Positions 24,584 through 31,867 of a DNA stretch of 44,685 nucleotides are shown one piece after another; positions within the stretch are counted from its first letter, which is position 1; each line of letters begins with the position of its first letter. The translations under genes were made by a program, and so were the position numbers. The notes below the pieces were generated by a model that saw only the letters and a program-made list of their open reading frames with translations, was not told the DNA's origin and did no database searches. The DNA comes from CAILKP01 sp038231815 (lineage in GTDB: Bacteria > Planctomycetota > Phycisphaerae > Phycisphaerales > UBA1924): NCBI GenBank assembly GCA_038231815.1, contig JBBRKQ010000026.1, forward strand, positions 1 through 44,685, written 5' to 3'.

Positions 24584-26029
24584 ATGATTCACCCTTGGCT
24601 CATTTTGTCTGGACTGATTTTGCTGCTGGCGGTGATTGAGCTTGCGCTGTCGGCGCGGCCGCGGCGGATGATGGATATGGCCGATCGGCGGAGTGCGGGA
24701 ATCTCGGTGCTGCTGTGGCTGGTGGTGGCGGCGGCGATGGCGGTGGTGATTTCGCTGGTGTATCAGCAGCCGCCGGGCGGGCTGCGGGATGTGTGGCTTT
24801 CTGACCCGGTGCGGGCGGTGAGGCCGACGCCGGATCAGGCACTTTTGCAGTTTATCACCTGCTACGTGACGGAACTTGCGCTGAGCGTTGACAACTTGGC
24901 GCTGTGGGCGCTGCTGTTTGCGTACTACCGGATTAGCCCGGCGCGGCAGTCGCGGATTTTGTTTTATGGAATTGGATTGGGGCTGGCGATGCGGCTGGGC
25001 CTGATATGGGGTTCAGCGGAGTTGTGGCACAGGTTTGATTTCATGCCGTATGTGTTTGGGGCGGTGCTGGCCCTGGCGCTGCTGCGGACGCTGCTGATGC
25101 CCGACTGGGCGACGACGTTTGATCGCCGGCTGCCGATACGAGCCTTGCGGCGGCTGCTTGGGGTGGGCGCGAGTGATGCATCACCGGACCACGGTGCCGC
25201 GGCGGATCAGAAGGGGCGGTTGACGCTGCTGATGGTGCTGCTGGCGGGGGCGGCGGATATCACGTACGCGGCGGACTCGGTACCGGTTGCGTTTTCGATA
25301 ACGCGTGATCCGCTGATTGCGTTTGCGGCTTCGGCGTGCGTGATTCTGATGCTGCGCTCGTTGTTTCTGGCCATTGGTGGGGTGGTGCGATCGTTTCGGT
25401 TCATGAAACTGGCGGTTGGGGCGACGCTGCTGTACTTTGTGGTGAAGCTGTTTGTGCTGCGGACATCTGATGTGCCGGTATGGCTGACGCTGGTGGTGGT
25501 TTCGGCGATTTATGTGTGCTTTGGGCTGGCATCATGGCTGCACCATCGGGGCCTTGGGTTTGCGCCGGTACCGGCGACACGCCCCGCGCCGGTGGCAGAT
25601 TTGGTTGATGCGATTGCCGCGACGAAGCGGAATTTGCGGAAGGTGATGATTTTGATCGCTGGGACGCTGCTGATAATGTCGGCGGCGGTGGTGGGGCCAC
25701 TGCCGGGGCCGGGCGGGAGCATTGTGTTCTTTGCGGGGCTGGGCTTGCTGGCGACGGAATTTGTGTGGGCCAGGCGGCTGTTGCTGCAGCTTCGCGATCA
25801 GGCGGAGAAGTTTGGTAAGCGGACGGATTCGATCACAGAGCGGACGGGGATTTGGCCGGTGCCGGTGATTATGGTGGGCTTTTTAGGGTTTGGGTACGCC
25901 GTGGTGCGGTACGGAATTTTGCCGTATGAGATTGCGCTGGCGGTGATTGGTGGGTTTGCATTTCCGGTGGCGCTGCTGCTGATGCGGATGGTTGTGGGGT
26001 GGTGGCGGGGGCGGCAGGGGGCCAGGTAG
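24584..26029 (+). CDS. TerC-family membrane protein fused to a PGPG-type membrane domain
   Basis: A 481-residue integral membrane protein. The TerC/Alx domain occupies about 1-320, with the metal-site motifs ELALSVDN (97-104) and ADITYAADSVP (224-234) and the FSITRDPLIAFAASACVILMLRSL block that marks the family. TerC proteins export manganese or other metals, classically linked to tellurite resistance. The C-terminal region (350-440) carries GPLPGPGGSIVFFAGLGLLATEFVWARRLL, which resembles small 'PGPGW' membrane proteins but with Gly in place of Trp. This fusion is not one I know as standard. No ter operon surrounds it. The stop codon is followed after one base by octamer array E. Confidence 0.88.
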   Translation: MIHPWLILSGLILLLAVIELALSARPRRMMDMADRRSAGISVLLWLVVAAAMAVVISLVYQQPPGGLRDVWLSDPVRAVRPTPDQALLQFITCYVTELALSVDNLALWALLFAYYRISPARQSRILFYGIGLGLAMRLGLIWGSAELWHRFDFMPYVFGAVLALALLRTLLMPDWATTFDRRLPIRALRRLLGVGASDASPDHGAAADQKGRLTLLMVLLAGAADITYAADSVPVAFSITRDPLIAFAASACVILMLRSLFLAIGGVVRSFRFMKLAVGATLLYFVVKLFVLRTSDVPVWLTLVVVSAIYVCFGLASWLHHRGLGFAPVPATRPAPVADLVDAIAATKRNLRKVMILIAGTLLIMSAAVVGPLPGPGGSIVFFAGLGLLATEFVWARRLLLQLRDQAEKFGKRTDSITERTGIWPVPVIMVGFLGFGYAVVRYGILPYEIALAVIGGFAFPVALLLMRMVVGWWRGRQGAR

Positions 26030-26030
26030 C

Positions 26031-26078
26031 CAAATGGCTAAATGGTCAAATGGCCAAATTGCCAAATGGTCAAATGGC
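26031..26078 (+). repeat. Octamer array E (6 units)
   Basis: CAAATGGC, TAAATGGT, CAAATGGC, CAAATTGC, CAAATGGT, CAAATGGC, beginning one base after the TerC stop codon (TAG then C then the first unit). Confidence 0.95.
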
Positions 26079-26272
26079 CAGGGTGAACGTCACCGAGGTG
26101 GGCTGAAAAAAACGAACGAGAGTTGGTGGGAAAGTGCGAGCCAAACCGAGATTCAGTCAGCGTCACGCCGACCTTCTCGCAAGTAATGTGACGAAAATTT
26201 AGACCGGCGAGTGGGCGGCGTGAGGGCGTTGTGTCTTTTTGCTGGGTGTGGGTTCGAAACTGGTAGAGCCAA

Positions 26273-26296
26273 CAAATGGTCAAATGGTCAAACGGT
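26273..26296 (+). repeat. Octamer array F (3 units)
   Basis: CAAATGGT, CAAATGGT, CAAACGGT in the intergenic region between the TerC gene and the dockerin-like protein. The interval between arrays E and F and the 26397-26465 segment show no gene. Confidence 0.9.
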
Positions 26297-26363
26297 TGAG
26301 AACAAGCAGTGAGGGCGGATTGGATAGGGGTTGATTCAATGAGTTCGCGCGTGCAATGGCAAT

Positions 26364-26394
26364 GCAGGCCGCGGCGTTGTCCGCCGCGGCCTGC
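26364..26394. terminator. Strong GC-rich hairpin, possible terminator
   Basis: A perfect 13-bp stem (GCAGGCCGCGGCG at 26364-26376 with 26382-26394) and a five-base loop. On the + strand it is followed by GGTTTTAC. On the minus strand there is no T run. It lies 72 bases past the stop of the minus-strand dockerin-like gene and may end its transcript or read-through from either side. Confidence 0.6.
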
Positions 26395-26465
26395 GGTTTT
26401 ACTCTCTCATCGTTTGGTCGTTCAAGCGTTTATCACGAGATTGCTGATCGCCGGGTGCGGTGTTT

Positions 26466-28565
26466 TCAGCAACCGGATGCAAAGGCGTTGATGAAGGCGA
26501 TGAAGTCGCCGCCGTCGATGACCGCATCCGCGTTGACATCTGCATTAGAGTCTTGGGTAATGTCGCCCACTGAGAACGAGTTGATGAAGAGGATGAAGTC
26601 GCCGCCATCGACGACTTGGTCGCCGTTAATGTCGGCTAGGCAGATGACTGGGGGGAGAGCCGAAGAAGTTGCTAGAGTGAGGTTGATGGTGCCGGTGTTT
26701 TCGCTCGTACTGAAGACGGCCCATTCGTCAAGATAGGCGTTGGTTGGGAAGCCTGTGACGGCCAGAAAATACTGACCTGAAGTGACCTGACCGTTTTGAT
26801 TCGAGTACGGAGCGATCGTGCCGACGGACGCGCGGGGTGTTGCGTTGCCGAACGAGAGCTGGCTGAGCAAGCCGCTGCCGGTGTCGTCATCGAACACGAT
26901 CCCCGCACCGCCGTCGAAGATGTTGCCAGTGTCGGTGAACAACACCATGAACGTGTCATTGGTCGGCGCGAGGGAGGACCCTTCGGTGTCGATGTCAAGA
27001 TAGAAGGTGGGGGCGTTGGGGTCGCGCATCAGGTTGAACTTGAACCACTTCGTCTCGGCGGGGGCGAGGGCGACTCCGGCGAGGGCCGCGTTGGGGGTGG
27101 CATCGGTGATGTTGCCCAGGTCAATGGAGACCGGGGTCGTAGCCGCTGGCTGTACACCGGTGCGGATGTTGATGGTGATGTCGCCGCCGGTGCCGGAGCT
27201 GCAGAAGAAGAAGCCGTCTCCGAAGGAGTCGATCGGCGCAGTGACGACGGCGATCAGCAGCGAGTCGCCGGGAAGCAGGTCGCCGAGGAAGCCGTCATAC
27301 GGAAAGCCGTCACCCACACCGGGGCGGTACCCGGAGCCCCAGCTCAGTTGGCTGTTGGCTCCGGAGCCGCCGCCGCCATCCCCGGCGAGGAACGCACCGG
27401 TGCTGGCGTTGAAGACGAGCAGTGTCGTGTCGATCCCATCGGTGCCTTCGGTGTCAATGTCAAGGAAACTGCGTGAGAAAGAATCGATACCGTCCGGAAC
27501 GTTGAAGCTAAGCCAATAGGTACCCGCGGGGGGCACCGCTGCGGTGAAGCTGTTGACATATTCGGGGGTTGCCGCCAGCGCGCCCAAGGCAAGGTTCGCG
27601 ACCGGGGTTGCGTTTGGTAGTTGCACACCAGAGTTGAAGTTGATACGGAGCGTACCACCTACCAGATCAGCGGTCGAGACGTTGAAGCTTCCGCCAAAGT
27701 TCACGTTGTGGTATCCAACAGCAAGGTAGTATTCACCGGCGGGTAGATCGCCGTTAAAGCCGTCAAAGGGGAGGCCGCCTGGGAGCGGGCAGCGTGTGCC
27801 CGCGCCGAAGGTCAGCTGGCTGAGGAAGTCGCTGCCCGAGTCATCATCGCTGTCGATTAGGGTACCGTTGCTGTGATAGAGGCCGATTTCGGTGTCCTGA
27901 TCGGGGTTGAAGCCAGTATCGATGTCCAGGAATGTGTTCTCGACGGCACTGGCACCTGTGATGGTGAAACGGTACCACCTGATCTCACCCGGCTCAAAGG
28001 CCTGATCGGCAAGGATGATCGGACCTGTAACAAGAGGGCCAAGGTCGGTAGCGGGGGGCGTGGCGACGGCTGGTAGCGCATCATCGAGCACGATTGACAG
28101 CCCATCGTCCCACTGTGCATCGATGCCCGAACCGTCAACGCTTTCAAAGAATCGGACCTCCCAAGGGCCTGAATTGGCGACCGTGGCCGGGATGTTCACC
28201 CTTAAATTGGTCATCGCCAGCGTGGTGAACTCGAGCGTGCGGGGAAATGGTTGGACAAAGACTGGCGCGCGACCGGGCGGAGTGATCTGAATTCTGGCTT
28301 CCAAGCCGTGCGTAAGTGGGTTCACCGAGTTCAGCAGCCCGTCGAGCCTCAGCGAACGCACGGTGCCGGCGGAGGTGGGCGTGATCGACACGACACGATT
28401 GGCACTGCTGCCTCCGAAGCCGTCGGAGATCAGGGGCGACGGATTTGTGGCGGGTGGCAGTGTCAGCGTTTCGATCGGGCTGGCCAACGTACCGGTGCAG
28501 ACTGCGAAAAGCAAGGCTGGCAGCAAAGAGGGAATAGCCGAGATGGTTTTGGCATGCATTTTCAT
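26466..28565 (-). CDS. Exported multi-repeat protein with C-terminal dockerin-like domain
   Basis: A 699-residue exported protein. I start at the ATG at 28563-28565: GGAG lies just upstream, and a good signal peptide (to about residue 28, CTGTLAS) begins there. The frame is open 44 codons further up. Residues 30-165 form an N-terminal beta domain. Three related domains follow (about 173-312, 320-470, 480-632) resembling bacterial pre-peptidase C-terminal domains: DLG...., W(Y/F)(R/K)F, FLDIDTEG, DTEIGLY or DTFMVLF, and DDDSGSD. The last 60 residues are a dockerin-like calcium-binding pair, DINGDQVVDGGDF and DVNADAVIDGGDF, each followed by I-N-(S/A)-F, typical of planctomycete secreted proteins. 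The final residue is Cys. Likely an extracellular protein anchored through the dockerin-like domain; substrate unknown. Confidence 0.88.
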   Translation of the reverse strand: MKMHAKTISAIPSLLPALLFAVCTGTLASPIETLTLPPATNPSPLISDGFGGSSANRVVSITPTSAGTVRSLRLDGLLNSVNPLTHGLEARIQITPPGRAPVFVQPFPRTLEFTTLAMTNLRVNIPATVANSGPWEVRFFESVDGSGIDAQWDDGLSIVLDDALPAVATPPATDLGPLVTGPIILADQAFEPGEIRWYRFTITGASAVENTFLDIDTGFNPDQDTEIGLYHSNGTLIDSDDDSGSDFLSQLTFGAGTRCPLPGGLPFDGFNGDLPAGEYYLAVGYHNVNFGGSFNVSTADLVGGTLRINFNSGVQLPNATPVANLALGALAATPEYVNSFTAAVPPAGTYWLSFNVPDGIDSFSRSFLDIDTEGTDGIDTTLLVFNASTGAFLAGDGGGGSGANSQLSWGSGYRPGVGDGFPYDGFLGDLLPGDSLLIAVVTAPIDSFGDGFFFCSSGTGGDITINIRTGVQPAATTPVSIDLGNITDATPNAALAGVALAPAETKWFKFNLMRDPNAPTFYLDIDTEGSSLAPTNDTFMVLFTDTGNIFDGGAGIVFDDDTGSGLLSQLSFGNATPRASVGTIAPYSNQNGQVTSGQYFLAVTGFPTNAYLDEWAVFSTSENTGTINLTLATSSALPPVICLADINGDQVVDGGDFILFINSFSVGDITQDSNADVNADAVIDGGDFIAFINAFASGC

Positions 28566-29366
28566 AAAGCAGCTCCTCGAACGCGATGGGTCTTTGGCTG
28601 TACCGTCGAATGACGGGGTTTCAAAAGGTTTGCCTGCGGACACGAACAGACGTCCTTTAGTACCATTTCTGCGTACGAACTTGCAGATATTTTCCAATTT
28701 GTGCGAAATCTTGATCGAGTGAAAACGCTCAGAGCTTGTGGGAACACCAACGCGGCATCACCTGCGGGGGCCAAAGAATTTGCGATACAACTAAAATTGT
28801 GTGGCCTTTGGCGGGTGCGACCTTGTGAATCATTTCCCAGCAAATGAGATCATGCGTTTCAATCAATTTGAAATTGAGATTCCGCGCGAGCCTGTCGCTC
28901 TAGACCGTGCTGAGGTTGAGAGCAATGAGTCTGCAATAGCGCCCGGCGGTTCTTGTACGGTGGTCGAGTTATTGGGCGATCGACTTGATGGCAATCAAAG
29001 GCGCTCTGATGATCGGTTCTGTTGACCGGGTTGGTTCGCTGGAGCAGGGCAAGGATGCGGACTCTGTGATCCCTGTCAGGCAACCCGCTGAGCGTGTACA
29101 CTATAAACGAGCGCACGATTGTGGATGGGCGCTGCGTGTTCGATCTAGCGGACCCGTCTGATCTGCTGTATTGGGTGGGCGGGTTTGGTTCTGGCACCGA
29201 CACTACGCTGCATTTGTGCTGCAATGAGTCGGAGGGATGGAGCTGCAGGAGGCTGGAAGTGATGAAATGGCCAATATTGCCAGATGGAGACTGTGGATTG
29301 TGGGCGAGCGGATCTTGAGCTCGGCACTGCCGACTGGACTAGCAGCTCTGGGTATCATGCCGGCTC
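28566..29366. other. Intergenic stretch without a recognised gene
   Basis: About 800 bases between divergent genes. The left end holds the leader and promoter region of the dockerin-like protein gene. The remaining frames, on either strand, are short, Arg- or Ser-rich and lack start signals or domains. I find no RNA gene, array or clear hairpin. It may hold decayed coding sequence. Confidence 0.45.
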
Positions 29367-30449
29367 ATGTCTGAACCGCACGATGACAGCTCGGGTTCTG
29401 AAGGCTTTGGTGTGGCTGGGCAGCGGCGGGGGGGTGTGGCGGTGGATTTTTGCACGCTGCTGACGCGGGCGGTGCAGCGGCGGCGTGAGTTGATTCAGAG
29501 CGGGAAGACGGAGGCGTTTCGGGCGTTTTCTGGGATTGCTGATGGCATCGACGGTGTGTTTGTTGATGTGTATGCGGCCGGGGCGGTGCTGATTGTGTAT
29601 GAAGGGCGGCCGCCGCGTGGGTTTGATGAGGCCGGGGCGGCGGAGGTTGTGCTTGATGTACTGCGGCCGCTGGGGGTTAGGGCGGTGTACCTGAAGCCGT
29701 TTGCGCGCGATCGTTCGCGGATGGGGGGTGCGCTGCCGCCGATTGTGACCCAGCCCACGCCGGCTGCCGGTGAGGCGTTGCCGGAGGCGATTATGGTGCG
29801 GGAGGCGGATTGGAATCTTGAGATTCGGCTGTTTGATGGGCTCTCGACGGGGATTTTTCTGGACCAGCGTGAGAACCGGATTTATGCGGCGAGTTGGGCG
29901 GCGTATCGGATGAAGACCGGGCGTGGTGCGCCGGCGGTCTTGAATACGTTTGCGTATACGTGCGCATTTTCTATTGCGGCGGCCAAGGGTGGGGCGGTGA
30001 CGACGAGCGTTGACGTTTCGGGTCGGTATTTGGATTGGGGCAAGCGGAGCTTTGCGCACAACGGGCTGGATGCTGGGGCGCACTGGTTTGCCAAGATGGA
30101 CACGTTTGAGTATTTCGTGTATGCCAAGCGCAAGGGGCTGAAGTACGACCTGATTATTTTGGATCCGCCCAGCTTCGCCTCTGGCTCGCCGAAGCGGAAG
30201 ATTCGGCCGTGGAGCTCGATCGAGGATTATGCGCGGCTGGTGGGTGAGGCGGCGAAGCTGCTGAACCCCAAGGGGGTGATCTTTGCATCAACCAATACGC
30301 ATGAATTGTGTGTGCCGGGGCGATTGGACCGGGAGATTATTCGGGGTATTGGTGGGCAGCCGCGATGGCTGAAGTTGCCGGAGGCACCGGTGGACTTTGC
30401 GCGCGATCAGGAGCGGTTTGCGGCGCGGGCGTTTGCGCTGCGGGGGTGA
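29367..30449 (+). CDS. Class I SAM-dependent methyltransferase, RlmI/RlmK-like
   Basis: A 360-residue methyltransferase resembling the rRNA large-subunit methyltransferases RlmI and RlmK-L. The central FLDQREN (164-170), the SAM-binding NTFAYTCAFSIAAAKGGA (193-210) and DVSGRYLDWGKRSFAHNG (216-233), the DLIILDPPSFA (261-271) block and STNTHEL (308-314) all match that family. The N-terminal 140 residues take the place of the PUA-type RNA-binding part and are less conserved. The likely substrate is 23S rRNA, but the specific base cannot be read from the sequence. The start at 29367 has no clear ribosome binding site. A dispersed repeat follows at 30468. Confidence 0.88.
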   Translation: MSEPHDDSSGSEGFGVAGQRRGGVAVDFCTLLTRAVQRRRELIQSGKTEAFRAFSGIADGIDGVFVDVYAAGAVLIVYEGRPPRGFDEAGAAEVVLDVLRPLGVRAVYLKPFARDRSRMGGALPPIVTQPTPAAGEALPEAIMVREADWNLEIRLFDGLSTGIFLDQRENRIYAASWAAYRMKTGRGAPAVLNTFAYTCAFSIAAAKGGAVTTSVDVSGRYLDWGKRSFAHNGLDAGAHWFAKMDTFEYFVYAKRKGLKYDLIILDPPSFASGSPKRKIRPWSSIEDYARLVGEAAKLLNPKGVIFASTNTHELCVPGRLDREIIRGIGGQPRWLKLPEAPVDFARDQERFAARAFALRG

Positions 30450-30467
30450 TTTTGGGCGGGCCATCGC

Positions 30468-30530
30468 GATGAATGCAGAGCTCGCGGAGGGGGAAGGGAA
30501 AGGGACGCGAAGGAAGGCTTTTGGAAAAGG
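30468..30530 (+). repeat. Dispersed purine-rich repeat, copy 1 (AATGCAGAG..CGCGGAGG type)
   Basis: Begins GATGAATGCAGAGCTCGCGG and continues as a purine-rich stretch. It is similar along its length to 35418-35475 (GATGAACGCAGAGTTCGCAG). Frames reading M-N-A-E-(L/F)-A-E-G occur in both, a common spurious annotation from this kind of element. Confidence 0.7.
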
Positions 30531-30595
30531 GGAGAACGCGCCTGTGGCGCGCAAGTGGGTGCTTGTGGATGCTTGTGGGCGAAGCGGGCGTTGAA

Positions 30596-31519
30596 CTACC
30601 TTCCGAGGGCTACGGCCCAGTGCATTTTGCTGGCGAGCGTTTCCCAGTAGCCTATTTGCGGGTTTTGCACGTAGCGCACAGGGGTGGCGTGCATTTTGAT
30701 GAGCACGCGATCGCCGGTGGTGAGCTTGCCGACATCGCGGCCATCGAGCAGCAGGACGGTGCCGGAGCCGGTTGCGTTGCCAGCATCGCCGGTCGGTGGG
30801 TCGTTGGCTCGCGATAGTGTGAGATCAACGGTGCTCTCGCCACTGACGACCACTGGCCGGAAGGCGAGGGTGTGGGCGGCAATGGCGGTGACGCACATTG
30901 CTCGGACATCTGGGGCGATGATCGGCCCGCCGGCTGAGACGTTGTACGCGGTGGAGCCAGCGGGTGTGCAGACGATCAGGCCATCACCCAGGATGGTGGG
31001 GCCGGGGTGACCATCGATCGAGAGCCCGACACGGATCATGCGGTGCGGTGGGCCGGCGATGATGGCGGCATCGTTGAGTGCGAGGTGGAAGCGGCCTTCA
31101 AAATCACGGTGCGGATCACTGCCGAGGCGGATGTGGCGGACTTCGAGCAGAGGCCGCTCGATGACTGCCAGTGTTCGCCCATCGAACAATTGGGCGGACT
31201 GTTCGATGAGGCCGGCGATGTCAAACTCGGCCAAGAAGCCGAGCTTGCCGAAGTTGACTCCGAGCATGGGCACGCCGAGGTTCATCCAGCGGCGGGTTTG
31301 GGCAAGCAGGGTGCCGTCGCCTCCGAGCGTGACGATGAGGTCAGCGTTTGAGGCGAGGGCTTGTGCTTCGGCTGTGGCTAGTGGCAGGCAGTCATCAACC
31401 ACGCTGGATTCGCTGACAATTGTGCCGCCGCCTTGGGTGATGGCTTTGCGAACGGCGGGCAACGAGGCTTGCACCTCTGGCTTGCCAGCGTTGATCAGTA
31501 ACAGCACGCGACGACCCAT
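30596..31519 (-). CDS. nadK: NAD kinase
   Basis: A 307-residue enzyme phosphorylating NAD to NADP with ATP or polyphosphate. The GGDGT loop (66-70), GVNFGKLGFL (87-96), LND (148-150) and TPAGSTAYNVSAGGPII (185-201) of the NADK family are present in order. The length is normal. A loop at 231-250 (SRANDPPTGDAGNATGSG) is a family-variable insert. It is divergent from the alpha-glucan phosphorylase gene, separated by 348 bases containing a G-rich repeat. Confidence 0.95.
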   Translation of the reverse strand: MGRRVLLLINAGKPEVQASLPAVRKAITQGGGTIVSESSVVDDCLPLATAEAQALASNADLIVTLGGDGTLLAQTRRWMNLGVPMLGVNFGKLGFLAEFDIAGLIEQSAQLFDGRTLAVIERPLLEVRHIRLGSDPHRDFEGRFHLALNDAAIIAGPPHRMIRVGLSIDGHPGPTILGDGLIVCTPAGSTAYNVSAGGPIIAPDVRAMCVTAIAAHTLAFRPVVVSGESTVDLTLSRANDPPTGDAGNATGSGTVLLLDGRDVGKLTTGDRVLIKMHATPVRYVQNPQIGYWETLASKMHWAVALGR

Positions 31520-31867
31520 AGAAGGAAGGGTACGGGCGCACCCTTACCAAAAGCCCGATAAAAGAGTTCGGCAGTTGTTCCGGTATCGCTGTGGTTTGGT
31601 TGGGCGGTGTTGCCCGGAGCGGTGCGGCACGGGCAGGGACGGTTTGGGGCGGTTTGGGGCGGTTTGGGGCGGCATTGGGACGGCTTGGGACGACATTCGG
31701 GCGGGTTGGGACAGCATTGTGGCGGCGTGAAATCGATTCCATCGCATTTCCGTCTGGCGTGATGGCGGACGGCCGATAAACTGTGGGCAAGGAATCTGCC
31801 TCTGCGTTGCCCCGGCCTGACGATTTATGTTCAGCCCCGTGGGCGTTGTGACGACACTCCGTGCGAC
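31520..31867. other. Divergent promoter region between nadK and glgP
   Basis: About 350 bases holding the presumed promoters of two divergent genes. Its middle is a G-rich decamer repeat (31641-31670 exact, decaying to about 31720). I could not place -10 and -35 boxes. Confidence 0.5.
31641..31670 (+). repeat. G-rich decamer repeat GGTTTGGGGC, three exact copies
   Basis: Three exact GGTTTGGGGC units, followed by decayed ones (GGCATTGGGA, CGGCTTGGGA, CGACATTCGG). The G runs on the + strand could form a G-quadruplex in the region that separates the two divergent genes. Confidence 0.9.

Noticed and set aside
28859..29224. 121-residue minus-strand frame in the intergenic stretch
   Set aside because: It has no start signal or domain and its composition (Arg, His, Gln, Pro) is that of non-coding translation.
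30468..30594. Small protein starting M-N-A-E-L-A-E-G
   Set aside because: The frame is part of the dispersed purine-rich repeat, which occurs again at 35418 with a different continuation.
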